DNA of 64,000 bases from Dolomedes plantarius. Its lineage: Eukaryota; Arthropoda; Arachnida; Araneae; Dolomedidae. Of this stretch, positions 14,285 to 25,318 are shown in pieces; position 1 is the first letter of the stretch, and each line of letters starts with the position of its first letter. The notes below the pieces were generated by a model. It saw only the letters and a program-made list of their open reading frames with translations, had not been told where the DNA came from and did no database searches. The stretch is taken from assembly GCA_907164885.2 (NCBI GenBank), contig OU015493.1:66431126-66495125 (forward strand), read 5' to 3'. Made by a program: the position numbers and the translations under genes.

Positions 14285-15162
14285 CGAAATTGTGACGCAT
14301 TTTGGTACTTTTCTGTTTAACTGTTTACTGCTTGTCCAAGCGATACAGACTGGGTTTGGCGTGCTGCAAAAATTATAACTCGCAACGCAGGATATCTGAA
14401 ATTTTGCTTTCCGGAGGACCGTTATGGAGGAACGTAATCCTACGTTAAAAATAAAAAGTAACGTAAATTAGGTTCTCGCCGCTTATTGAATCCCTAATTT
14501 TTGTAGGTTGGGAAAAATAAAAGCTCATTTCAATGTTACACAAAAATGAATTTTTTAAAAATTGAATCTCAAAGCCATTTCTTGTATTACTCACCAAAAT
14601 TCAAGATTCGACTTTTATTTCTAATTTTTTTTTCAGTTTAATTCTCCGTGTTCCTACAAGAATACTTTTCATGACAACTTTTTTAGTTGATTTGCCATCT
14701 TTGAAATACTGAAAAATTTTCTACCTTTTTCTACGACTTAGTTTTCTGAAAATAAAATGTGTTTTGTCTAAAACATTAGACTTCTCTTTCTGTCTACAAA
14801 TGGAAGCGTTAAAGTTAAAAATGAGCTTGCCGTCTTTTTAACGGATGTATTGTAAAGATGGATAAGCTATGAAATAAAAGTTGAGATATCTCTAAATCTT
14901 TAACCCACTTAAAACGAAACATTATTTAATTCTGTTTCCGATCTTATTTGTTATCCCGTATTCTTACAAACCTAACGTACTTGGCCATCATTTTAGCTTT
15001 GTTGGATTACAGACAAAGCAAACTTCAGATCATCGTAATACCAAACGTAAATAATCGGAGCACGAAAAATTTCTTTCAAGCCACATCCAGTTTGATGTCC
15101 TCGTTGTACGGAAAATTACATCTATGTCGAACTCATGGAGATTTGGAGATTTATCAAACTAG
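14285..15162. other. DGK intron, no gene seen
   Basis: AT-rich DNA. No repeat boundaries, RNA gene or coding domain are recognised. Confidence 0.5.
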
Positions 15163-16111
15163 TAGCTGAAAACCCGTACTTCACTATGGAGTACATTCAA
15201 ATTAAATAGAACTGTCAATGTACGCAATTAATGCCAAATATATATATATAATACAACGATCAATGTATGCAATTGATGTAAAAAAAAGGAAAAAATATAT
15301 TTATAAAAAAACCGTAACGGATATTTTTATAGACAAAATAATGTAGAAGAAAATATTCAAATTAAATCTAATACAACATACTAAAGAATATAGTACAGTT
15401 AATATAGTACAGTTTGAGGAGCATTTCTTTACTGTTTTTTAATTTTTTTTTAATAATGACCAATCGTCTGCCGCATTAGCAAGAAAAAAATATATACAGT
15501 GGAATCTCGGTCGATCGTTTTCGGATCCATCGCTTTTCCGTATGTGTCGTTAATTTTATCCAGTCCCAACGATCTTATTGCTTAGTTATTTTTCCGCATC
15601 TATCGTTTTCCCGCATTTATCGTTCATTTCAATCGGTCCCTTGAAAAACGATACATCGAGATTCCACTGTATATATTTCTTTTGTCTATTTCGTTGTTAT
15701 GCACGTGATGCAAAATTAGTTTCAAGTATCACAAAAAGAAAAGAAACCACGTGATCAGCATTTAATAAATTAAATTCTAAAAATTAATCTTTAAAATCCC
15801 CCCAAAAATCAGAAAATGGAGGTAATGATTCGAAAAAGATTTCATTTTAAAGGAATTTTTATGATCTTTCTCGATATAAATTTTATAACCCTCGAATTAT
15901 TATTTTAAATGCAAACTTTAAAGAATGTTACAAAAACAGCTTAAAAATTTAATTAAAAAAATCTAAGAAGAATTTTTCAAAAATATTTCTTACTGCACCC
16001 CTACACTATAGGAAGAATCTCCATGCAAAATTTTTACAGCCCTTTTAGGTCCAGCGGTTTGGTCTGTGCGTTGTCTGTCAGTTACTGATCTGTTTTATAT
16101 ATATATAGATA
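15163..16111 (+). mobile_element. Dispersed repeat family A, copy 1 (interrupted by a MITE)
   Basis: It begins TAGCTGAAAACCCGTACTTC and ends near TCTGTTTTATATATATATAGAT. Landmarks shared with copies 2 and 3 are CAATCGTCTGCCGCATTAG, CACGTGATCAGCATTTAATA and TAGGTCCAGCGGTTTGGTCT. There is no coding and no TIR, and without the insert it is about 775 bp. A TA-target MITE sits inside it at 15497-15669. The class is unknown; the constant ends suggest a non-autonomous mobile element. Confidence 0.8.
15497..15669. mobile_element. pogo/mariner-type MITE, 173 bp, nested in repeat family A
   Basis: The ends are CAGTGGAATCTCGGTCGATC and, at the right, CATCGAGATTCCACTG, with flanking TA on both sides. 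CAGTGGAATCTCG resembles Tigger/pogo termini. Copies 2 and 3 of family A lack it, which confirms the insertion boundaries. Confidence 0.88.
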
Positions 16112-16385
16112 GGGATCTAAAGATTTTGTTTCTTATGCTCCGCGGCCAAAAACACCCCAGGGTCCAAAGATGTCTTGTGGGGTTAAGACTGCGGCTCCAG
16201 TTTTAGGGCACCGTAAAAGTCGATGTTCGACTTAGCCGCGTGCCACCACAATTTTGACCGAATACCCCCAGGGGCGACATTTAGTGGGATCATACTCTCG
16301 ACCAAATTCCTACCAACCCACGGAAGGACTCGCCAGACTAATAATTTAATGTGTCCATACTCGGCGTAGACACGAGGGATCTAAA
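16112..16385. mobile_element. Retroposon-like 254-bp insertion with 10-bp target duplication
   Basis: GGGATCTAAA occurs at 16112-16121 and again at 16376-16385, bracketing about 254 bases that are GC-richer than the surroundings. A 10-bp direct duplication fits target-primed retroposition (SINE-like). I do not see a convincing box A/B pair or poly(A), so the element type is uncertain and the direct repeat might be chance. Confidence 0.55.
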
Positions 16386-16502
16386 ATAAATTATATAAAC
16401 GCCTCAAAGTGTAGAAAGCCATTCCTGAACCCTCAACTCCCAGGGCTGTCTGTCGGTCTTCCAGTACAATAAAACAACGTGCATAGCTGTAAAAACGATG
16501 TA

Positions 16503-17328
16503 CAGTAGAAGCTCTTTAATCTGGCACGTCCGGGACTCAGTCGTGCCGCATTAGCGATTGTGCCGGATTATCGAACGTCAACAATTTAAACAGGAATACC
16601 AAAGATAATTCACTCTAGATAAAAGTACAGACGATTAAAACACGTACTTAAACGATTAACAACACGATTAACAACACGATTTAAACACGTATTTTACGTA
16701 CATTCTGAACCTGTGCAGACAATATAAATATCCGACAAAGTACGTACATATAATATGTATTTCGTCATTCTCGCAACTGCGGGGTTTTAAGAAAAATATA
16801 GGGTACAAAAATGCACAATATTGAAATCCCGCATTATGAAGTTTCTGTTTTTCCCCTTTTTCGAGACGATTAATTATCTCTAATTTTTGCTGTACAGTTA
16901 GTTACATGCTTACGTTTATTAGTTTTATTAACACTCGAATATCTCGTTCTGGGATTCGAGAACATTGTGCAAACGTGATTTGTAACCGTTAGAAAACAGG
17001 AAACACTGTACTGAAATGAACACTGAACTGACAGTTAGTTACCCTGAGCGAAAAAGTTAAACCCTGAGCGAACTGAAAACTTGGGAATAAGGGTCATAGA
17101 CAACACTGTATAACTGCGTGAAACACAGACTGCAGAAACTGAAAAGCCATCTGGCGGGTATAGCCAACACCGACTCAAACACAAAGTGCGCTTGAGTTGG
17201 TGTTGGTACAGCCAGTGCAGTGGGGGAAGTCGAATCCACCCGAAAAAATCCGAACGCGGGAGGCTCAATCGGTGCCGGATTACAGAATGTGCCGAACCAT
17301 ATAATGCTGGACTACAGAGCTTCTACTG
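16503..17328. mobile_element. pogo/Tigger-like non-autonomous element, 826 bp
   Basis: The left end CAGTAGAAGCTCTTTAATCT and the right end ACTACAGAGCTTCTACTG are inverted repeats that extend with mismatches into GTGCCGGATTA-type subterminal sequence on both sides. TA flanks both ends. No transposase domain is readable inside. Confidence 0.85.
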
Positions 17329-18189
17329 TATTATCTTTTTCGTATCCGATATCATGTATTTCACTGGTTTTTTCTATAATTTTTACTCACCGACTCGAAT
17401 TATATTTTTGCTTTCTTTTCCTTTTTCAAGCACGATTCGTGCTTTTTTGCTTGTTCGAGTGGCACACAAGTATCTAAGCAAGTTTCTCAACATTTACCGA
17501 ATAATAATAATAATAATAATACTAAAGACTTTTGAGCGGCAGATAAGTTGATTCAGATCCTGACACTGAGTAAACGATGCGGTTTCCTGCGTTTATCAGC
17601 ACGTTTCCATGAATAATTCATCCTCGCGGAAGATGTGATTACGATCACCGTGCATAAACGGGTGTCGGTTTACTCACTCGAGTTTACTTCTAAAGGGTAA
17701 AGTTGAGATTTCTGGAGACCGGAAGAGACAAGGTGAAGTCAAATAATATTATAGATTGAGTTCGATGACTGAGTATTGACTCTGCTTGACGTGTTACACG
17801 ACAGTTTCCTGACCTATAATGGAGCTACATGCGTCTTTTATGATGCAACACGCGTAATTCAGTGCAATGCGAAATTTACAAAGCGGATTGATGCTGTTAA
17901 TTAGAACATTCATGTCAGTTCTGTAATCGTATCATTCTGGCTTGATACGACTAGTGTAAAGCACGCATACTGAGAAATATAAGTCATGTAAACAGCATTT
18001 ACATCGGCGTTTATAATATGAAGGAATGCAATAAAGTATGGAAATGTTTCTGGAATAATATAAAGATATGAGAGTGATGGAAGAAGATGGCCACTTGGAA
18101 AAATAAGAATTTCTAATAGATTGTTAATTTTTTGTGTTTAGAGGATGTGTCATATTTTAGCCATCCTTCTTTCAATGTTTATCTAGTGA
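17329..18189. other. DGK intron, no gene seen; short (AAT)n at 17500-17522
   Basis: Ordinary AT-rich DNA containing one trinucleotide microsatellite. Confidence 0.55.
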
Positions 18190-18365
18190 CATGATAATTT
18201 ACACGAAAATTCTTTGCTGAAATTCGGTCCGAAGTTTGTGGGTTCGAGTCTCACCGTTGGCATGGATGTTTATATCCGTTCGGATTCGGCTTTAAATTGT
18301 AGGGCCCGGTCCAATTAGCCCTTGTTTAGGAAAAGTTGATCGTAGCGCTCTATGGCAACTAACTA
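18190..18365 (+). mobile_element. Possible degraded tRNA-derived SINE
   Basis: GTGGGTTCGAGTCTCAC at about 18237 is a good box B with its stem. The body reads GGATGTTTATATCCGTTCGG and then GGGCCCGGTCCAATTAGCCC. The box A region is not convincing, so this is a tentative call. Confidence 0.45.
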
Positions 18366-18634
18366 GTTTACCACGGAAATTCAAGACAAAAATTTACGGT
18401 CGAAATGCGGAGTTGATTTTCTTTTCCACCTCAATTACATTTTTTATGATCCTGAATTACGCAGAAAAGTGATTATTTTTAATTACGTTTATGATATAAA
18501 TTATAAGCAAAATAAATTATAAGTGTATATAAATATATCTATGGTGACCGTTATAAAGAGTTTAAGTCAAAAAAGGTTTTTTAGATATTTGTTAGTATTG
18601 ATAAAAAAATCTTTTGACATGTATAAAAGGCTTA
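18366..18634. other. DGK intron, no gene seen
   Basis: AT-rich flank of the long-TIR element at 18635. It ends in TTA, which recurs at the element's other side. Confidence 0.5.
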
Positions 18635-18985
18635 TAGTCCAGTCTATGAATGCATTGTAGAGTGCATGGAATATGCGAGAATTTTTGACTTCAGGACTTT
18701 GTTAGGAGTAGTTACTAGGTAAACATACTAAAAGTCCCCTCCCCTGGGGGGTGAGCTAAAGGGGGAGGGGTGGTGGAAGGGTCCCATTTTTGGTTTTTCA
18801 CTTATATCTCGTTAACGGTGCACTGTAGAAAAAATATTAAATACAAAAATGAAAGCTAATTAAATTTCCTATAAAATTATCAATATACATGTTGTCAAAT
18901 TCACAACGGTTTTCAAGATATACGTTATTGAAAATCGATAATTTCCGAAAAAATCATTTTTACCTCACTCTTTTTGTCAAACATT
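18635..18985 (+). repeat. Left TIR of the long-TIR transposon, outer part
   Basis: This is the inverted counterpart of about 22372-22731. It is cut at about 18985, where the sequence TTTTGTCAAACATT passes straight into Tc1 transposase coding sequence. Confidence 0.85.
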
Positions 18986-19714
18986 GGCTGTGGGTAAGCC
19001 CTGAAGGTAAGGAAGGACAACTGGCTCCAACACCTCGGAGATGTAGCGCTGGCTGTTTAAATTACCGGCAATGCGTACTAGAGGTGTGCGAGAGTGATAA
19101 CCAATACCGCCCCATACCAGAATACTCGGTGCAGGACCAGTGTGGCGGTGCATAACGCAGCTGTTCAGCATCCTCTCTTCACGGTGTCTCCAGAATCGAA
19201 TGCGACCATCGTGGTGTTGCAGACAGAAGCGTGACTTGTCAGTAAAGACAATTTCATTCCATTCTGCCGTCCACATCCTTCTGTCATCGCACCATTGGCG
19301 GCGGAGACGTCTGTGGTTCTGCGTCAAGGGTAGACAAAGCAATGAACGTCTTGCGGACAGACCACTCTGCTGTAAACGGCGTCGAATGGTACGCACAGAC
19401 ACTGGATGATGTGTTACAGACTGCATGTGCTGTGCTATGGTTCGTGATGTGACTGAACGATCCGTCACTGCCCTGCCCACAATTTGCCTGTCATCACGTG
19501 AAGTGGTGCGCTGAGGTGGATGCGATCGAACACGCCGGTCCGTCGTACCCTCCTGCATCCAGCGATCACATATCCGCATTACAGTTGTTTGGTTTCGTCC
19601 AACACGACTACCGATTTCCCTGAAAGATAATCTACAATCTCGGTAGGCCACTATCCTTCCTCTGTCGAACTCGGATACTTGATCAAAAGATGATCGCTGT
19701 TTTCGACGAGGCAT
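18977..19714 (-). pseudogene. Tc1-like transposase, C-terminally truncated
   Basis: The frame from ATG at 19714 (MPRRKQRSSFDQVSEFDRGR) encodes the paired HTH DNA-binding region, then the RNase H-fold start with EIVFTDKSRFCL, where DKS replaces the usual catalytic DES and keeps the Asp. It continues to SILVWGGIGY and PYLQGLPTA. It stops just where QQDNARPH and the third catalytic residue should follow, having run into TIR sequence. It cannot be an active transposase. The frame is open a further 49 codons upstream, but MPRR is the family's natural start. Confidence 0.9.
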
Positions 19715-19946
19715 AATTGATCGTTTTTTTGAAAAAACCACAAGAAAAACACAATTGCTGAACTTGAAATCATTGAAATCTCCAAGCCTTAAATAGCGCT
19801 TTGAAGTGGCACCACAGGCGCGCGTGATGTGCGTCTGCGCTGAAATTCTAATCATTTGCATATCTCACCTTCGGTAATGCATGTTGTAAATGTCATGCTA
19901 TTTGCATGTTTCCTTCAGGGTGTTGCATTTCCAGTGGCCAGCAGTG
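18986..19946 (-). mobile_element. Truncated Tc1-like element nested in the left TIR
   Basis: Its intact end reads CACTGCTGGCCACTGGAAAT on the minus strand and is followed by TA at 19947-19948. The other end is missing. The element's 3' coding half and roughly 140 bp of the host TIR (present in the right arm, about 22235-22375) were lost together, so a deletion followed the insertion. Confidence 0.8.
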
Positions 19947-20105
19947 TATTTCTAACATGTACGCTCAATTTCGATGTTGTTCTAGAAATGAGTATGTTGA
20001 GAGTCTGTTGCATTTTAACTGCTGTAACTTGCTATCATGATGTATATCATGATGTATAACAACACTTTAAAAATGGAAATAAGGTAATTGCAATTGAAAC
20101 ACATC
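19947..20105 (+). repeat. Left TIR of the long-TIR transposon, inner part
   Basis: TATTTCTAACATGTACGCTC through to about GGAAATAAGGTAATTGCA is the inverse of 22097-22240. It adjoins the TA at the end of the nested Tc1. Confidence 0.85.
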
Positions 20106-20399
20106 ACATTTTTATAATTTTAATTATATCTTTTATTATATTATTACGAATCATATAATGAAAGTATTTACATGGACTGATAGTAATTCTAAAATGAAAA
20201 AAATGTGCATTCAAGGCAATATCTTGGTCTTGTGGCGAAAATGTCGAGGCTCATTCATCTTCGTCAGCAGTGGAGACGTCGTTCAAAGAGATTGGTAGTA
20301 TCGATGTCGTCGTCGTCACCTTCTTCCTGAATTAATATTGCGACTGCGTTGTTGCAATTGCCCTTGCAAATCAGGCATGTGACAGAGCAGCTTAATGAT

Positions 20400-21745
20400 G
20401 CTTTTCTACAACCACACCTGCCTCCCATGATAATGAGTCTTCAGAAATCTAACATAAGCATCACAAATGGTTGATACAGTTGTCTCTTTTTGCCAAACAA
20501 CTTTGGGGACTAGGAATCCCCCATCAACAACAAATTTAAAGGTAGTTAAATCAACATCCTTATCAATTTGCTTAAACAGTGTGTATAGTGCTGACTTTCT
20601 GCACTTTCTCATTCCACTTTCGTTGAAGAATTCCAGGACTGTTCATATTGCATATAATTCTTCAAATCCTCATCCGATTTCTTGGTAATGGAGATTCGCT
20701 TAAAAAGCAAGAATGGATCCACAACAACTTCTTCATTGTCAATCTTGATTGTCGAATTCATTGAGCAAAGAGGAAGTGAGTGATCTTTCCGTGACAGTTT
20801 GATATATGTGAATGGCAAGTTTTCCATATTTGCCATTGCTCGTTTGCCAATTGTAACTGCATCATGACATAAGCTTGTATCATCTCCCACGACTCCTGTC
20901 GCTGTTGACATTTCTCGGTCCGACATTATTTCTCGGTCCTCAGGAAAAGAGGGTAATTATCAATCCATTGTGTAAGCTTGCCAATGTCACTTGCGTCTCG
21001 ACTTTGGCGAGATTCTCCAAAACCCTTGTGCTTCTCTCTTGATGAAAACAAAACACCACAGCATTCTTCGAGTGAAGCACATTCGAGGGATAAGTCTTGA
21101 GTTTAAGTCATCCCAGTTACCCATTTACAGAGAGCACTATCTGTCATACCTCTACTACGGGTCATGCCAACTCGGCTTGAGAATGACCACATCAAGGTTG
21201 TCTCGATGGTCTTGTCTGACCACATGCCGCACCAAAACCGGTCATTTCTTCTCATAGTGAAGTAGCTTTTATTTACGAACTTCTCGTACTCCTCTGGTGT
21301 CAATAGAGAGGATTTCCATATCCTGTACATATAAGTGGCAAGACTTCACATACGGGAAGTGTCCAGCAGCGTGAAAATCGGGTATCATTCGCCTACAGCA
21401 GTTCAGGTGAGCAAGGAAATCGCTAGACCTTTCTGCATGGATGTACTCCTTTATCAAATTCACCATTTTTAAGTACTGGATCCATAGCATTTCAGTAGGT
21501 CCATTGTTGCTGATCCTGTCCATCGCTTCTCCAAATTTGATAGCCACTGATTCGAATAATTTGTTTTGGTTCAAAGAATTCAATGAGGGAGGCTCGGAGA
21601 GGAAATCTGACGTAAGGGTGCTGGTGCATGTCTGCTCTTCCTCCGAGAATTCGACTTCGTCTAATATCATGTTTGACAAGGTATTTTCAACAAGAAAATA
21701 ACCCCGCATTAATTCATTCCCCGCTGCCCATTCATTAATTTTCAA
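20400..21745 (-). pseudogene. Decayed gene of the long-TIR transposon (uncharacterised TE protein with nuclease-like C-terminus)
   Basis: Four overlapping fragments in different frames, in order: 21745-21269 with NNGPTEMLWIQYLKMV and PDFHAAGHFPYVKS; 21330-21103 with LTPEEYEKFVNKSYFTMRR and FWCGMWSDKTIETTLM; 20926-20609 with STATGVVGDDT and DPFLLFKRISITKKSDEDL; 20612-20406 with FVVDGGFLVPKVVW. I recognise these blocks as an uncharacterised family common in arthropod genomes. The VVDGGFL stretch resembles the start of an XPG/PIN nuclease fold, and the rest of that domain is missing. At least three frameshifts and a truncation make it non-functional. The gene sits between the TIRs, and I infer it is the element's own. 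Confidence 0.75.
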
Positions 21746-22096
21746 GAATTATATTTTTGATAATATTAAATTAAATTTTTATTAATTGTTTTTAAATAAT
21801 AATTTTTATTCATTGAGTTTCAAGAATTGTATATTTAAATTAATTTAAATGTATTAATTTTATAATTAAATTTTGTAAAAACGAAATAGGGAAAATATTT
21901 GTCAAGAAAATAACTGGAAATAAAAGGGTGGAAGGGTCTGGAAGGGGCTGCTTGTGCCTTCAAAGACGATAAGAACGTAACAAAAGAAGGGCGGAATATT
22001 CTCGAACTTTCTACCCCTACCACCATTAATTGTTATTAATCAACTTCACCTGATAAAAACATTACAATAATAGAAGCTATAATTATAAAAAAGTGT

Positions 22097-22731
22097 TGTG
22101 TTTCAAATGCAATTACCATATTTCCATTGTTAAAGTGTTGTTATACATCATGATAGCAAGTTACTGCAGTTAAAATGCAACAGACTCTCAACATACTCGT
22201 TTCTAGAACAACATCGAAATTGAGCGTACATGTTAGAAATACTATAACTATTGATTGGTTGAAGATAAAGTATCAGAAGTCCATATCAAATTGAAAAAAA
22301 TTTAATGCTCTACAACTTCGTCTGTGACAATTTTTCTGAGAAACGATCGTGGGAGGCACTAGAAGCAAATGTTTGACAAAAAGAGTGAGGTAAAAATGAT
22401 TTTATCGAAAATTATCGATTTTCAATAGCGTATATCTCAAAAACCGTTGGGAATTTGACAAACATGTATATTAACAATTTTATAGAAAATTAAATTAGCT
22501 TTCATCTTTATATTTAACATTTTCCTCTAAAGTGCACCGTTTCCGAGATATAAGTGAAAAACCAAAAAATGGGACCTATCCACCTCCTTCCCCCCTTTTG
22601 CTCATCCCACCGGGGCGTGGACTTTTAGTATGTTTACCTACTAACTGCTCCTAACAAAGTCCTGAAGTCAACAATTCTCGCATATTCCATGCATTCTACA
22701 CCCCTCTTTTGAGCACTCATTGACTGGACTA
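22097..22731 (-). repeat. Right TIR of the long-TIR transposon
   Basis: About 635 bp, inverse of the two left pieces. It retains the about 140 bp (22235-22375) lost from the left arm. It ends TGACTGGACTA followed by TTA. Confidence 0.85.
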
Positions 22732-22895
22732 TTAAGTCTATCAATCTTTCTTTTGTATATCAATTTTGTATACAAAGGTACATTTCTTTGTACAAAAGAC
22801 TCAAATCGAAATTATATGTCTGCGATTGGTATAAAAGATAATAACTTGGTATATTTAAATCACTGCTTTTGACTTCAGCCCTTTATACGGGGCAC

Positions 22896-22905
22896 CATAT
22901 ATATG

Positions 22906-22951
<46 letters not shown>

Positions 22952-22974
22952 TATATATATATATATATAAACAA

Positions 22975-23012
<38 letters not shown>
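22896..23012. repeat. Compound (TA)n microsatellite
   Basis: TA runs broken by TATGTATG, ACACACA and AAACAAATAAA interruptions. Confidence 0.95.
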
Positions 23013-23016
<4 letters not shown>

Positions 23017-23815
23017 TATATAAAAGAGCTCGTCTGTTTGTTTGTCCGCTATAGAATCATAGACTGTTTCACCCACCGTGACCAAATTCGGCACAGTTAA
23101 TGTTTAGGACCCTAGAAACTTAACGCAGCAAAAACGAATCAAATTGGAGCTCAATTAGTTTTTTTAAAATTAATTTTTTAAGGATTTCTGTGCCCCTAAG
23201 AGGTGCGCCTACCTTTTAAATGTGGATACAGCCCCTTCGACACAACCAGCTGCGTTATCAGTAAATTCGATGCTCGGGGGTAAAGAGGGTTGGTCTGGGG
23301 GTGACGGGGGGGGGGCGAAGTTAGTTTAGTGGAGTCGTGGGATTTAAAAAGTTTGAGAACCGCTGCTTTAGACAATTTTAGACAATGGCGTTCAAACTAA
23401 TAGAACTTAATAAAGTTTGGAAGAAAAAAGGAAGAAAAAAAAGAGAAAAATTTAGTTATGTCCCATGGCCAGTTTTTGGAAGCCATCTGTTGATCTAAAT
23501 ACATTAATCGTTTGAGGATCATAAAATGGGAAGAAGTTTAAGAGTTCTACAATTTTTTCCCCTAAGTTCGCGAAACACAGTTAACATAGGATATGTATTT
23601 GAATTACTTATTCCATGGAATCATATAAGATAAATCTTTTAGAGTTTTGGAGTTTTTTAAACAGTGGGAAGAAAAGCTCCTTAAACAGAGAAACATAACG
23701 ACACATAACTTTCATTCCGAACTCTTAGTTCATTAGTTATATTAAGGCATACGAAAATTAATGAAATTATTTTCAAAGAATGATTGCCCGGCGTTGCCCG
23801 GGTAGATATATAGTT
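23013..23815 (+). mobile_element. Dispersed non-coding repeat ending in GCCCGGCGTTGCCCGGG
   Basis: It starts near ATAAAAGAGCTCGTCTGTTT and GTCCGCTATAGAATC, contains ACCCACCGTGACCAAATTCG, and ends TTGCCCGGCGTTGCCCGGGT. These phrases are typical of a widespread arthropod repeat type. There is no coding, and the class is not assigned. The right boundary overlaps the inverted repeat at 23783-24446. Confidence 0.5.
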
Positions 23816-24446
23816 ATAAAATTTTTCATGCATTCCATCAAAAAAATACTGAGCTGCACCCCTTTCTCTTCATGTTCATCTGGCCAGACAGAATATGCTT
23901 AGCGCGTTTCTACTGTAATGATATTTAAACAATAAGAAAGAAGAAACTTTGAGCCTAGGCTTCATGAGGAATCCCGCCTTACTTTGATTAGATAAAGGGG
24001 ATAACGCATCTTGCACTTTACCTCTTGGGTGATGTGGAAAAAACTGCGTTTTTAAGAGAAAAATAAAAAATAAAGACAAATGTAAATTATAAAACTTATT
24101 TCTAACTAAACAGTGGATCAAACAAATGTAATTAAATCAAATGAAACAGTATCTAGCAAATATAATTAAACAGTAAACTTATTCAATCCAAACGTGCGAA
24201 TCACGCAACACTGTGTTATTAATTCTCAATAAAATAAGACGTATAATCAGACGAAGGTCCGCAGGCTTAAAGTCTCTTTCTTTCTTACTATTTGTATATC
24301 ATTTCAGTAGAAACGCGCTAAGCGTATTCTGTCTGGCCAGATGAACATAAAGAGCGGAGGGGGGGGGCAGCCCAGTATTTTTTTGATGGAATGCATGAAA
24401 AATTTTATAATTATATATATACCCGGGCAACGCCGGGCAATAATGC
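23783..24446. repeat. Inverted repeat, arms about 140 bp
   Basis: The left arm runs from TGCCCGGCGTTGCCCGGGTA through ATGCATTCCATCAAAAAAAT and CATCTGGCCAGACAGAATA to TTAGCGCGTTTCTACTG. The right arm (about 24303-24446) is its inverse and differs mainly in the G/C-run segment. The spacer of about 380 bp is non-coding. It may be two head-to-head copies of one repeat end or a foldback element. Confidence 0.85.
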
Positions 24447-24449
24447 AAG

Positions 24450-24466
24450 TATATAAATATATATAT

Positions 24467-24544
<78 letters not shown>
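24450..24544. repeat. (TA)n microsatellite with CATA interruptions
   Basis: It lies directly outside the right arm of the inverted repeat. Confidence 0.95.
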
Positions 24545-24546
<2 letters not shown>

Positions 24547-25250
24547 TTATTGAGGGTGGTCAGTTCCTTCTGTATTTAGTAAGGGAGAGAGAAAAAAAAG
24601 TCAGCCTTAACTGAACTGTTGAGAAACTGAAGTATATTACTAATCTGACTGATTTAATACTGCTGTGAAGCAGGTAACATAACAGAAAAGATAACTAAAT
24701 GGAGTTCATATGTTGTTGTGTGTATACACTGGGCACACTGGAGACAATTATTCGATGTTGTCTACCCAGCTACAAATTCATTTTGAATGATAAGTTAAAA
24801 CAGATAATAGGTGAGAAATTTTAAACATTTCCATACAATTTTACTAAAAAGTAGCCATGTATTTACAACTGATAGAAATACAAAGCAGTTATATTTGTGT
24901 GAAAAATTGGGTCGATATTTTGTTAAAAATATCGGTTGGTTGTGATGGTTTGGTACCGTAGGGGTTAACATATCCGACATGGAAGAAGAAGATTTAAGGG
25001 TATGGTGGACATTAAAAATTATTTTTTTTAGGATTTCGGCGTTCAAACAAGAAATTTTGTATAAATGCATATTGTAGCATTAATTCGCTTTGTATTAATA
25101 AATAGTTTCAGTAAAATAAAAATTTTGAAATTTTAAAACAATAAATTAAATTTTAAAAATTAAATGCTCCTTGGGACTTAAATTTTATTATTTTCACCTA
25201 ATTTTTGCACCGGAACGACCGGAAATTCATTAACGACTGTTTACTAGGAA
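24545..25250. other. DGK intron, no gene seen
   Basis: AT-rich DNA with no recognised feature. Confidence 0.5.
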
Positions 25251-25318
25251 CGAGCCGCGAACCCTGGTCTCCTAATTCAGAAGCAGGAGTCCTGGTAACT
25301 AAGTTATCCAGATGATGT
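25251..25318 (-). mobile_element. tRNA-like SINE head
   Basis: On the minus strand CTGGATAACTTAGTTACCAG is box A-like. It is followed by an anticodon-arm-like CTCCTGCTTCTGAATTAGGAG and a box B, AGGGTTCGCGGCTCG. The flanks do not form an acceptor stem, so it is a tRNA-derived relic, not a tRNA gene. Confidence 0.6.

Larger units (their letters stand above)
18635..22731 (-). mobile_element. Long-TIR DNA transposon, about 4.1 kb, decayed nuclease-like gene (possibly Academ-like)
   Basis: The outer ends are TAGTCCAGTCTATGA on the left and TCATTGACTGGACTA on the right, each bordered by TTA. The inverted similarity continues for about 635 bp: it reads through the C/G-rich AAAAGTCCC block, then GATATAAGTGAAAAACCAAA, then CATGTACGCTCAATTTCGA, ending near GCAATTACCATATTTCC. 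A truncated Tc1 element interrupts the left arm. Between the arms lies a frameshifted minus-strand gene of an uncharacterised transposon-associated family ending in what looks like the start of an XPG/PIN-type nuclease. A 3-4 bp duplication and an XPG-like nuclease fit Academ; the assignment is inference. Confidence 0.75.

Noticed and set aside
17186..17551. Plus-strand open frame of 121 codons
   Set aside because: It crosses the right end of the pogo-like element into unrelated intron, so it is not a unit gene.
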